Origin: Fimenecus sp045602655
Lineage (GTDB): Bacteria > Bacillota > Clostridia > Oscillospirales > Acutalibacteraceae
DNA length: 64,000 nucleotides
Reading direction: 5' to 3'
NCBI GenBank assembly: GCA_045602655.1
Contig: JAZSBY010000014.1
Span: forward strand, 1-64,000
Positions 51,426-59,089 of this stretch are shown piece by piece; the first letter of the stretch is position 1; each line of letters starts with the position of its first letter. The notes below the pieces were generated by a model that was not told the DNA's origin, did no database searches, and worked only from the letters and a program-made list of their open reading frames with translations. Made by a program: the position numbers and the translations under genes.

Positions 51426-51459
51426 ATTATAGGCTTGTCCCTTTATTTTTTTTGACGAA
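51426..51459 (-). promoter_or_regulatory. Candidate spoIIE promoter with Spo0A box
   Basis: On the minus strand TATAAT lies at 51426-51431. TTCGTCAAA (51451-51459) matches 8 of 9 positions of the Spo0A box TTTGTCRAA, starting about 20 bases upstream, where a -35 would be. This resembles Spo0A-activated sigma-A promoters with long spacing. Confidence 0.55.
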
Positions 51460-51599
51460 ATGGGCAGGTTGTAAACAAGAAGTTTATGGTGAAAGTAAAG
51501 GATATTTGTCATTATGTGATATATGAGAAAAAACTGTAAAAAAATTCTTTTAAAATTGACTTTGATGTGGTAGAATAGTTGAGGAAATGAGGCGAAAAT

Positions 51600-52331
51600 A
51601 TGGCAAAGATTTTTACAGTTACATCGGGGAAAGGCGGAGTCGGGAAATCCACTTTTTGCGTAAATATTGCTCTGGCATTAAGTGAATACGGTAAAAAAGT
51701 ATTATTGATTGACGGTGATATTGCTCTCCGCAGTCTTGATTTACTGCTCTCCCTTGAAGAAAATCTTGTTTATGATTGGTCGGACATTCTTTGCAACCGT
51801 TGCAATAAAGACTCTGCTGTTCTTCGCTATAACGATAAAATTCATCTTTTACCTGCACCCTTGGAAACTCCTGATGACTTAGATGAAAAGAGTTTTAAAG
51901 CCTTAGTAAACAATTTTTCTGATGACTACGACTTTATTTTCATTGACTCTCCTGCAGGAATAGGTGATTTGCAGTTAATCTATGCAAAGGCTTCCCACCA
52001 ATGTATTCTTATTGCAACACCGGACAAGGTAAGTGCAAGAAGTGCTTATATTGCAGGAAATCACCTTGTTAAATCAGGTATTAAAGATGAAAATCTTCGT
52101 CTTATCATTAACAGATTTGACGACAAGGCTATTAAAAGAGGAAGATTTTTAAACATTGACGAAATCATTGATATTACATATATCAGGCTTCTTGGAATTA
52201 TTACTGAAGAACCACAATTGATGTATTCCTCCGTATCCGGGAAAAAGCTTTCAGTCAGAAGCGAAGCAAAGTCTGCATTCAAGAATGTTGCCGGACGAAT
52301 TTTAGGTAAAGAAATACCACTTAATTTGTAA
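51600..52331 (+). CDS. MinD-like ParA/deviant Walker A ATPase
   Basis: The 243-residue protein has the deviant Walker A motif SGKGGVGKST (9-18), LLIDGDIALRSLDLLL, the Walker B-like YDFIFIDSPAGIGD near 110-123 and LIINRFD. It resembles MinD through GRILGKEIPL, but stops there and lacks the C-terminal amphipathic membrane-targeting helix. minC and minE are not beside it. It may still be a division-site ATPase needing another membrane anchor, or a related partitioning protein. It is followed by mgsA, a common neighbour of min genes in Clostridia. Confidence 0.8.
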   Translation: MAKIFTVTSGKGGVGKSTFCVNIALALSEYGKKVLLIDGDIALRSLDLLLSLEENLVYDWSDILCNRCNKDSAVLRYNDKIHLLPAPLETPDDLDEKSFKALVNNFSDDYDFIFIDSPAGIGDLQLIYAKASHQCILIATPDKVSARSAYIAGNHLVKSGIKDENLRLIINRFDDKAIKRGRFLNIDEIIDITYIRLLGIITEEPQLMYSSVSGKKLSVRSEAKSAFKNVAGRILGKEIPLNL

Positions 52332-52338
52332 AAATGTG

Positions 52339-52367
52339 TTGAAAAACTTATAGTTTTTTGTTATTAT
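52339..52367 (+). promoter_or_regulatory. Promoter upstream of mgsA
   Basis: TTGAAA (52339-52344) and TATTAT (52362-52367) are 17 bases apart, 74 bases upstream of the mgsA ATG. Confidence 0.55.
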
Positions 52368-52441
52368 ATCTGTATATCGGCTTATATTTATTGGCTAAAC
52401 AGAAAAATCGGGATAAAAAATATTGAAAGAAGGGGTTAAGT

Positions 52442-52843
52442 ATGAATATAGCACTTATGGCACACGACTCAAAGAAAGAACTTATGACACAGTTTTGTAT
52501 TGCTTATTGCGGAATTCTTTCTCGTCACAATCTTTGTGCAACCGGCACAACCGGTAAAATGGTTTCAGAAGCTACGGGACTCAAAATTCAGAAGTTTTTA
52601 AGTGGTTCTCAAGGCGGTGACCAGCAAATCAGTTCAAGAATTGCTTGTAACGAAATCGACTTACTCCTTATGTTCCGTGACCCGCTTAATCCAAAACCAC
52701 ATGAGCCAAAGGACAACACATTACTCCGACTTTGCGATGTGCACAATGTTCCTGTTGCTACAAACATTGCAACTGCCGAAGCTCTTATTCACGCACTTGA
52801 GCGTGGTGACCTTGACTGGAGAGACATTGTTAATCCAAAATAA
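52442..52843 (+). CDS. mgsA: Methylglyoxal synthase
   Basis: The 133-residue protein is full length. It has MNIALMAHDSKKELM, LCATGTTGKMVSEATGL, LSGSQGGDQQISSRIACNEIDLLLMFRDPLNPKPHEPKD and VPVATNIATAEALIHALERGDLDWRDI, the whole MgsA pattern with the catalytic Asp in GGDQQ. It converts dihydroxyacetone phosphate to methylglyoxal and phosphate, a bypass used under phosphate limitation or carbon excess. In this organism DHAP also arises from IolJ. AAGGGG precedes ATG 52442. Confidence 0.96.
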   Translation: MNIALMAHDSKKELMTQFCIAYCGILSRHNLCATGTTGKMVSEATGLKIQKFLSGSQGGDQQISSRIACNEIDLLLMFRDPLNPKPHEPKDNTLLRLCDVHNVPVATNIATAEALIHALERGDLDWRDIVNPK

Positions 52844-52854
52844 CCAAAGAATAA

Positions 52855-52879
52855 TGCCTCCTCTTATTATGAGGGGGCA
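52855..52879. terminator. Hairpin between mgsA and hisS
   Basis: TGCCTCCTC (52855-52863) pairs with GAGGGGGCA (52871-52879), one mismatch, around a 7-nt loop. No T run follows, so it may be a weak terminator or processing hairpin. Confidence 0.45.
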
Positions 52880-52903
52880 AAACATATATTAAGGAAGATT
52901 TTT

Positions 52904-54247
52904 ATGGCTTTAATCACAAATGCTATTAAGGGTACTCAAGATACACTCCCTAAAGAAAGTTACAAAATTCAATATGTGGAGTCAGCAGTACGAGAAACTG
53001 CAGAAAACTTTGGTTTTCACGAGATGAGAACCCCGGTTTTTGAGCATACTGAACTTTTCCAGCGTGGTGTTGGTGAAACAACTGACGTTGTTCAAAAGGA
53101 AATGTACACTTTCGAGGATAAAGGTGGTCGTTCAATCACTCTTCGTCCCGAAGGTACTGCAGGTGCAGTAAGAGCATTCCTTGAACACGGACTTTTCAAT
53201 GAAGGATTGCCACAAAAGATATATTATCTCACATCTTGTTACAGATACGAAAAGCCTCAGGCCGGTCGTCTTCGTGAATTCCATCAGTTTGGTGTGGAAT
53301 GTTTTGGTGCAGGTGCTCCAAGTGCTGATGCAGAGGTTATTTCCCTTGCAAATGAAGTATTTAACTATCTTGGAATCAACAACTTGGCTCTTGAAATTAA
53401 CTCAATCGGTTGTCCCGAATGCAGAAAGCATTATCACAAAGCTCTCAAGGAGTATTTTGAGCAGTACAAAAATGACCTTTGTGAAACCTGTTTAGGTCGT
53501 CTTGACAGAAACCCAATGAGAATTCTCGACTGTAAGAGTCCTGTTTGTAGCGGTATTGCAGAAAAAGCACCAACAGTTATTGAATTTCTTTGCGACGATT
53601 GTAAAAACCACTTTGAAAGTGTTAAGAAATACCTTGAAGCTATGAATATCCCATACACAGTTAACCCGCAAATTGTTCGCGGTCTTGACTATTACACAAG
53701 AACTGTTTTTGAGTTCGTTTCAAAGGAAATCGGTGCTCAAGGTACAGTTTGTGGCGGCGGTCGTTATGACGGACTTATCGCGGAAATGGGTGGACAGCCA
53801 CTCCCCGCTTGCGGTTTCGGTTTAGGTCTTGAAAGACTTCTGCTTTTAATGGAAGCACAGAAAACTCCATTCCCGGAGCCAAAGAAATGTGACCTTTACA
53901 TTGTAAGTATGGGTGAAAACGCAAATGTTAAGGCTGCCGAAATCGCAACAAACCTTCGCAGTGAGGGAATGTGTGTGCAGTTTGATACTGTTGGCAGAGG
54001 TTTAAAGCCTCAAATGAAATATGCTAACAAAATCGGTGCTTTATACACACTTGTTTTAGGTGACAGCGAACTTGAAACAGGAAATATTAAACTTAAAAAT
54101 ATGGAAACAGGCAACGAAACAGAAATGACTCTTAATGAGTTTGTTGACAATTTCCAATCAGTTGTTATAAAAGATGCTATGTCGGGATTTGAATCCCTTG
54201 GTATCGAGGGAATTGACCTTGCTGACATTTTAGGAGGCACAAACTAA
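52904..54247 (+). CDS. hisS: Histidyl-tRNA synthetase
   Basis: The 447-residue class II synthetase begins IKGTQDTLPKES. It has motif 1 around RTPVFEHTELFQRGVGETTDVVQKEMYTF, motif 2 TLRPEGTAGAVRAF and SCYRYEKPQAGRLREFHQFGVECFG, the histidine-specific RGLDYYTRTVFEF, and motif 3 CGFGLGLERLLLLM. A C-terminal anticodon-binding domain follows (about 330-425). AGGAAG precedes ATG 52904. It overlaps aspS by 1 nt; hisS-aspS is a common pair. Confidence 0.96.
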   Translation: MALITNAIKGTQDTLPKESYKIQYVESAVRETAENFGFHEMRTPVFEHTELFQRGVGETTDVVQKEMYTFEDKGGRSITLRPEGTAGAVRAFLEHGLFNEGLPQKIYYLTSCYRYEKPQAGRLREFHQFGVECFGAGAPSADAEVISLANEVFNYLGINNLALEINSIGCPECRKHYHKALKEYFEQYKNDLCETCLGRLDRNPMRILDCKSPVCSGIAEKAPTVIEFLCDDCKNHFESVKKYLEAMNIPYTVNPQIVRGLDYYTRTVFEFVSKEIGAQGTVCGGGRYDGLIAEMGGQPLPACGFGLGLERLLLLMEAQKTPFPEPKKCDLYIVSMGENANVKAAEIATNLRSEGMCVQFDTVGRGLKPQMKYANKIGALYTLVLGDSELETGNIKLKNMETGNETEMTLNEFVDNFQSVVIKDAMSGFESLGIEGIDLADILGGTN

Positions 54248-56030
54248 TGGATACAATGAATGGATTAAAAAGAACTGACTACTGTGGTACTCTTAATACT
54301 GATTTTGTAGGTAAAGAGGTAACTGTTGCAGGCTGGGTACAGCGTCGTCGCGACCTTGGTGCACTTATCTTCATTGACCTTCGTGACAGAACAGGCGTTG
54401 TGCAGTTGGCTTTTGACGATAACACAGAAAGAGAGATTTTTGACAAGGCATTGACTGTAAGAAGTGAATATGTTCTTATGGCAAAAGGTGTTGTCCGTGA
54501 GCGTTCTTCAAAAAACAAGGACATTCCAACCGGTGACATTGAAATTGAGGTTAAAGATTTAAGAATTGTTGGTGTAAGTGAAACACCTCCTTTTGAAATT
54601 GTTGAAAACTGCCAGACATCAGAAGTGACTCGTCTTAAATACCGTTATCTTGACCTTCGTCGTCCTGACTTACAGAAGAATATTCTTCTCCGTCACAAAA
54701 TTACAAAGATACTCGCGACTATTTTGATGAAAACGGATTTGTTGAAATTGAAACTCCAATGCTCATCCGTTCAACTCCGGAAGGTGCTCGTGACTTCCTT
54801 GTGCCATCAAGAATTCACAATGGTAGTTTCTATGCTCTCCCACAGTCACCTCAGCTTTACAAACAGCTTTCAATGGTAGCAGGTTTTGACCGATATATGC
54901 AGATTGCTCGTTGTTTCCGTGACGAGGACTTGCGTGCAGACCGTCAGCCTGAATTCACACAGATTGACCTTGAAATGTCATTTGTTGATGTTGACGATGT
55001 TATGGGTATGGGTGAAGGCTACATTCAAAGAGTTTTTAAAGAGGCTATGGATGTTGACATTCAGTTGCCACTTCCAAGACTCACTTACAAAGAGGCTATG
55101 GAGCGTTACGGTTCTGACAAGCCTGATACCCGTTACAAAATGGAACTTTGTGATTTAGGTGATGTTGTTAAGGGCTGTGGCTTTGGAGTGTTTACATCTG
55201 CACTTGAAAACGGTGGTGCGGTTTACTGTATTACAGCTAAAAATGCGGTTAACACACTTACAAGAAAAGAAATTGACAAACTTACAGAGTTCGTTCGTGG
55301 TATAGGGGCTAAAGGACTTGCTTTTGCCCGTCTTATGCCTGATGGACTTGCATCTTCGTTTGCAAAATTCCTTACAGAGGACGAAATGATTGCACTTCTT
55401 AACAAAGCAGGTGCAGAAACCGGTGACGTTGTACTTATCGTTGCAGACACAAAGAAAAACAGTGTACTTTCAGTTCTTGGTGCTCTCCGTCAGGAGGTTG
55501 CAAAGAAACTTGATATTATTCCAACAGACAAATATAATCTTCTTTGGATTACAGAGTTCCCATTCTTTGAGTGGGATGAGGATGCCGGTACTTTTGTTGC
55601 TATGCATCACCCATTCACATCTCCTATGGATGAATGTTTAGAATATCTTGAAACAGACAAGGCACAGGTTCGTGCAAAGGCTTATGACCTTGTTCTTAAT
55701 GGTGTTGAATTATCAAGTGGTTCAATCCGTATTACAGACCCTGTTCTTCAAAAGAGAATGTTCACACTTTTGGGTCTTTCTGACGAAGAAGCTTATGAGA
55801 AATTTGGTTTCTTAACAGATGCATTCCGTTTCGGACCTCCTCCACATGGTGGTATGGGTATCGGTCTTGACAGACTTGTTATGCAGATGATTGGTGCTGA
55901 CTCACTCCGTGATGTTATTGCATTCCCGAAACTTCAGAATGCAAGCGAACCAATGACAGAATGTCCGTCTCCTGTTGATACACTTCAACTTGACGAACTT
56001 GGAATTGCCGTTAAAGAAACAGAGGAATAA
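54247..56030 (+). CDS. aspS: Aspartyl-tRNA synthetase, reading frame interrupted by a 1-nt deletion
   Basis: Frame 1 from ATG 54247 encodes the anticodon-binding OB domain (VTVAGWVQRRRDLGALIFIDLRDRTG) and motif 1 entry up to LLRHKITKIL at about 54711. The next base register continues RDYFDENGFVEIETPMLIRSTPEGARDFLVP to the end at 56030, with GFDRYMQIARCFRDEDLRADRQPEFTQIDLEMSF and GIGLDRLVMQMIGADSLRDVIAFPK. One base, probably a C, is missing near 54712-54714. The joined protein is about 595 residues, normal for AspRS. The gene is essential, so a sequencing or assembly error is likely. Confidence 0.9.
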
Positions 56031-56034
56031 TCCT

Positions 56035-56283
56035 ATGAAAAAAGGCATAAAAAAATTGAATACCGTACTGTTATCAGTGCTTTTATGCCTTACTTTTGTT
56101 GTAACGGCATTTGCTGAAAAAACAGTTAAGTATTCAAATGATTTAACAGTTACTCCTATTCGTATTTTCTTTGCAATACTCGTAATCATACTTTTCATTG
56201 TTAGCGAAATCGCATTTGAAAAAATCCGTGAAAAACGAGTTGCAAAGAGAAATGAAAAATATGGGAAAACAAAAGAAGAATAA
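56035..56283 (+). CDS. Small secreted or membrane protein of unknown function
   Basis: ATG 56035 gives 82 residues. There is a signal-like hydrophobic N-terminus (MKKGIKKLNTVLLSVLLCLTFVVTAFA), a short polar stretch, a second membrane segment (about 43-60), and a basic tail (EKIREKRVAKRNEKYGKTKEE). The ribosome site AGAGGA lies within the last aspS codons, so it is probably coupled to aspS. I do not recognise the family. Confidence 0.65.
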   Translation: MKKGIKKLNTVLLSVLLCLTFVVTAFAEKTVKYSNDLTVTPIRIFFAILVIILFIVSEIAFEKIREKRVAKRNEKYGKTKEE

Positions 56284-56289
56284 TAAAAA

Positions 56290-56318
56290 AATAAGACGGG
56301 AAATTCCCGTCTTTATTT
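56290..56318. terminator. Bidirectional terminator
   Basis: AAGACGGG pairs with CCCGTCTT around a 5-nt AAATT loop, with A- and T-rich flanks on both sides, between convergent genes. Confidence 0.75.
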
Positions 56319-56564
56319 TTATTCCCTACCTAATAACCAATTAACAGAAACTCCTAACGCATCTGCCAAAGCAGTTAATTCATAATCAAATACAGGTCGC
56401 TTTTGACCCTCCAAAAGTGAAAGTGCAGGTGTGCTGATTTCAATCCCTGCTAATTGGAGTTTTGCGAGCAGTTCATTTTGTTTCATATCTTGTTTTCTTC
56501 GTGCTTCAGTTACCCTTGCACCTATTATGTTTCTGTTACCAAGCTCAAGTTTTCTTGTTTTCAA
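56319..56564 (-). CDS. XRE-family HTH regulator
   Basis: About 81 residues from a TTG at 56564 (MKTRKLELGN), with AGGTGG eight bases upstream. Two in-frame GTGs at 56576 and 56573 overlap that site and are less likely. The HTH is IIGARVTEARRKQDMKQNELLAKLQLAGIEISTPALSLLEGQKRPV, with the usual ending ALADALGVSVNWLLGRE. It is divergent from a small basic gene. A perfect 15-bp inverted repeat flanks the shared promoters. Confidence 0.82.
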   Translation of the reverse strand: MKTRKLELGNRNIIGARVTEARRKQDMKQNELLAKLQLAGIEISTPALSLLEGQKRPVFDYELTALADALGVSVNWLLGRE

Positions 56565-56589
56565 ACTGCCCACCACCTTTATATCACAA

Positions 56590-56665
56590 ATTATATGCTA
56601 TAAAAGTCTTTACAAATTTCGTATTACCAAATATAATATATTTAATTTTAGTAATACGAAATTTG
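56590..56665. promoter_or_regulatory. Divergent promoters with a 15-bp inverted-repeat operator
   Basis: CAAATTTCGTATTAC (56613-56627) and GTAATACGAAATTTG (56651-56665) are perfect inverted repeats, 38 bp centre to centre. For the plus gene, TTTACA (56609-56614) and TATAAT (56632-56637) are 17 bases apart, so one arm lies in the spacer. For the XRE gene a TATAAT lies at 56595-56590 on the minus strand. Confidence 0.7.
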
Positions 56666-56676
56666 GTGTGGTTATT

Positions 56677-56919
56677 ATGTCTAAAGGTAATAAAGGATAT
56701 TCATTGTTACAGCAAGCTTGTATCGAATGTTGTGAAAATGAATTTAAAGAATATGAACAAATTGAAAAACAAAATCTTTCAAAAAGATATAAAAGAAGGA
56801 TGAACAGAATCGGGAGAGAGAAAATCGGACTTAAAAACGCTCTTCATCCTGAAGTTGATAATATATTTGAACGGGCACGAAGTAATATGGTATATTGGTG
56901 TAAAACACGCAAAAAATAA
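56677..56919 (+). CDS. Small basic protein of unknown function
   Basis: ATG 56677 gives 80 residues (MSKGNKGYSLLQQACIECCENEFKEYEQ, then a Lys/Arg-rich central part LSKRYKRRMNRIGREK). Three Cys residues (15, 18, 19) cluster near the start. No hydrophobic segment or known domain is seen. It is divergent from an XRE gene with a shared operator, so its expression is probably XRE-controlled. It could be a stress or plasmid-like accessory protein, without proof. The ribosome site is weak. Confidence 0.6.
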   Translation: MSKGNKGYSLLQQACIECCENEFKEYEQIEKQNLSKRYKRRMNRIGREKIGLKNALHPEVDNIFERARSNMVYWCKTRKK

Positions 56920-56942
56920 ACCTCGGTATTGAACCGAGGTTT
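56918..56942. terminator. Bidirectional terminator
   Basis: AAACCTCGG (56918-56926) pairs with CCGAGGTTT (56934-56942) around a 7-nt loop. It lies between convergent genes. Confidence 0.8.
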
Positions 56943-56957
56943 TAATTATGTCTGTTT

Positions 56958-57512
56958 TTATTTTATGGCATTGTAAATTGCAGGTATGAACAAGCCTAAA
57001 ATGTGTGGCATAAGGAATGCGTATGCAACTGATGTAATGAGTGTCAATCCAAACTTTTCAAGTCTTGCACCAAGCCAGAAGATTCCATATAAGGGTGCTA
57101 CAAAAATCTTGCCGGCTTTCTTTTCATTATCAACGAAATAGTTTTCCTTGAGCATCATAACATCTTCAATTTGCGGAAAAAGGTTTGTTAAGATTGCAAT
57201 TCCTAAATACAGACAAGCCCATCCGAAAATATCTGCCAATCTTCCGAAGTAGATAATCGATGTTGAACCATACATAAGAATCATACTACCTAAAACAAGG
57301 CTAAAGAAAAACGGAATAAAGCAGATGTCAAAGCTCGGACCTTTTCTCTTTACAAGGTCGTGGTCAACATGCGACATCATTTCGTCAAAACGGACTACTC
57401 TTTCGTCATCAATCATAATCTTTGATGTACGACAGCATAAATGCTCAAAAAATGCGTGGAGCATAGCTCCGGGAAGTGTTAAAGTCTTGATTATTACATA
57501 AATTATTCTCAT
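56958..57512 (-). CDS. Polytopic membrane protein of unknown function
   Basis: The 184-residue protein has an N-terminal hydrophobic stretch with LPGAMLHAFFEHLCCRTSKI (about 13-32). The His/Glu/His arrangement there vaguely recalls site-2-protease-like membrane metalloproteins, but I cannot confirm it. Three or four further membrane segments follow. ATG 57512 overlaps the stop of the preceding gene (ATGA), so the two are co-translated. Confidence 0.65.
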   Translation of the reverse strand: MRIIYVIIKTLTLPGAMLHAFFEHLCCRTSKIMIDDERVVRFDEMMSHVDHDLVKRKGPSFDICFIPFFFSLVLGSMILMYGSTSIIYFGRLADIFGWACLYLGIAILTNLFPQIEDVMMLKENYFVDNEKKAGKIFVAPLYGIFWLGARLEKFGLTLITSVAYAFLMPHILGLFIPAIYNAIK

Positions 57513-59056
57513 ATTAAATCGTACCTTCCACTTTCCACAAGATTTTTAAGTGTTTTTTTGCCGGATTTTATGTCTTCCAAATCTGCTTTGTACTGTTTTG
57601 TATCCTGAACAGTCTGCATAAGATTTTCTTCCATAGCCTCAAAGTTTTCGTTATCCCCTGCCTGAAGTGATACAAGAGCAGCAATTTCCCAAGCCTGAGG
57701 ATACTGCATAATCATAGTGCTGTATGCATCTACATAGGTTTCTGCCAACGCATAACAACAGTCGTTGATTTCGTCAACTGCTTCATCATATTTGTCCATC
57801 ATAATAAGGTTAAGTCCCTTTTGCATTGTGAGAACAGGACTGTAACGCATAATGAAAGCTTCAACCCCTGAACTTTCCTCCAACGCCTTTAAACCTTCGT
57901 CAGCATACTGGATTGCCTTGTTATAATCCTTATCACGATAACGGGAAACCATTGACATTATAAGGTAATAGTCGGTTGCTTCCTTATTGATTGCCTTAAG
58001 GTCCTTTGCAAGGGTCTCTGCCTTTGCATATTCGCCTAATTCAACATAGGTACCTGCCAACATATAACCTGCAAGGCTCTTCATAAATTCAGAAGATTCA
58101 ACTGCTTTTTCCATATCGTCAACATAGTATTTTGCATCCTTTTCAAGAAGAATGGATGCTTGATATTTAGCGATATAAACCCAACCAGAATCAACTGTAT
58201 AAACTGTTTCTGTTCCATCAGGAGTAAAGCTCTCGTCGGTTTCGTCCTTGTAAACGTTATCCTTGACATAGATTTTCTTGCCGATAAGCTTATCAAGTTC
58301 CTTAAGTGTTTCTTCATAATTCTTTTCGGTAAGCATATTCAGGTCAACATGCTGACCGATAATAACACTTGTTGCTTCCATACTCTCAATATCTTCAGTA
58401 ATGTTTCTTGTATTGTTGAAAAGCGGAAGTTTAAGGTCTTTGTCAGTGAGATATGTTGAGATTTCACTGTTTACTGCTTCAATGTTACCAAGGTCAAAAT
58501 ACAACTTAATTCTCTTTTCGTGGAGGTTGTAGAAAACATCTGTTGTTTCTTTGTTTGAAACAAATTCCAATGCATTCTCATACTCAATAAGGGCTGTAAA
58601 AATTCTATCTTCCTTTGCTGCCTTATCTGCTTTTTTCATAACAGAGAAAATTGGCATATTGATTGCAAAACAGAACATAGCACCAATTACAACACAAGCG
58701 ACTACAAGCACTGCAATAATTCCTCTGTAATCATAGGGACACTTTTCTAAAAGATTTTCGCATTCCTGACAGTATGGGCTATTAGGGTTTTTCTCTGTCC
58801 CCTTTGGTTTTTCACCACAGTATTCACAAAGTTCTTCCTGAGGTTTATCCTTTGTTTCTTCCTTGGAAACAGTTTGCGGATTATATCCCTCAACCTCTAA
58901 CTCTGCAATAGCAAGGTCTTCCTCTGCCTCTTTTTTTGTCTTGTCAAGTTCTTCCTTGAAAATTCTTGCAAGGTCTTCCATTTCCTGCTGAATATCGTTT
59001 TCAGGCTCGGGAGAGGTGTTTTCCTCATTGTTAAGCTTTTCTTTATTCTCGTCCAA
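57509..59056 (-). CDS. Zinc-ribbon, single-pass membrane protein with TPR-like repeats
   Basis: The 515-residue protein starts with an acidic coiled region (1-75) and a zinc-ribbon-like CEYCG...CQEC (about 77-98). One membrane segment (about 111-132) follows, then a long helical TPR-like part (about 140-500), such as AEYENALEF-type and YDEAVDEINDCCYALAETYVDAYST repeats. Cytosolic ribbon and external TPRs are the likely topology. The TTG start at 59056 has GGAGG upstream. It lies 33 bp after secA on the same strand, with no clear terminator between. Confidence 0.7.
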   Translation of the reverse strand: MDENKEKLNNEENTSPEPENDIQQEMEDLARIFKEELDKTKKEAEEDLAIAELEVEGYNPQTVSKEETKDKPQEELCEYCGEKPKGTEKNPNSPYCQECENLLEKCPYDYRGIIAVLVVACVVIGAMFCFAINMPIFSVMKKADKAAKEDRIFTALIEYENALEFVSNKETTDVFYNLHEKRIKLYFDLGNIEAVNSEISTYLTDKDLKLPLFNNTRNITEDIESMEATSVIIGQHVDLNMLTEKNYEETLKELDKLIGKKIYVKDNVYKDETDESFTPDGTETVYTVDSGWVYIAKYQASILLEKDAKYYVDDMEKAVESSEFMKSLAGYMLAGTYVELGEYAKAETLAKDLKAINKEATDYYLIMSMVSRYRDKDYNKAIQYADEGLKALEESSGVEAFIMRYSPVLTMQKGLNLIMMDKYDEAVDEINDCCYALAETYVDAYSTMIMQYPQAWEIAALVSLQAGDNENFEAMEENLMQTVQDTKQYKADLEDIKSGKKTLKNLVESGRYDLI

Positions 59057-59089
59057 GGTTATTCCTCCTTTGGATTATTTATAAAATAA

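Noticed and set aside
54700..54760. Programmed frameshift in aspS
   Set aside because: There is no slippery heptamer or downstream pseudoknot signal, and AspRS is not known to use frameshifting. A missing base is the simpler reading.
56431..56676. Upstream extension of the small basic protein
   Set aside because: It would read through the XRE gene and the operator. The promoter TTTACA/TATAAT lies inside it, so ATG 56677 is the sensible start.
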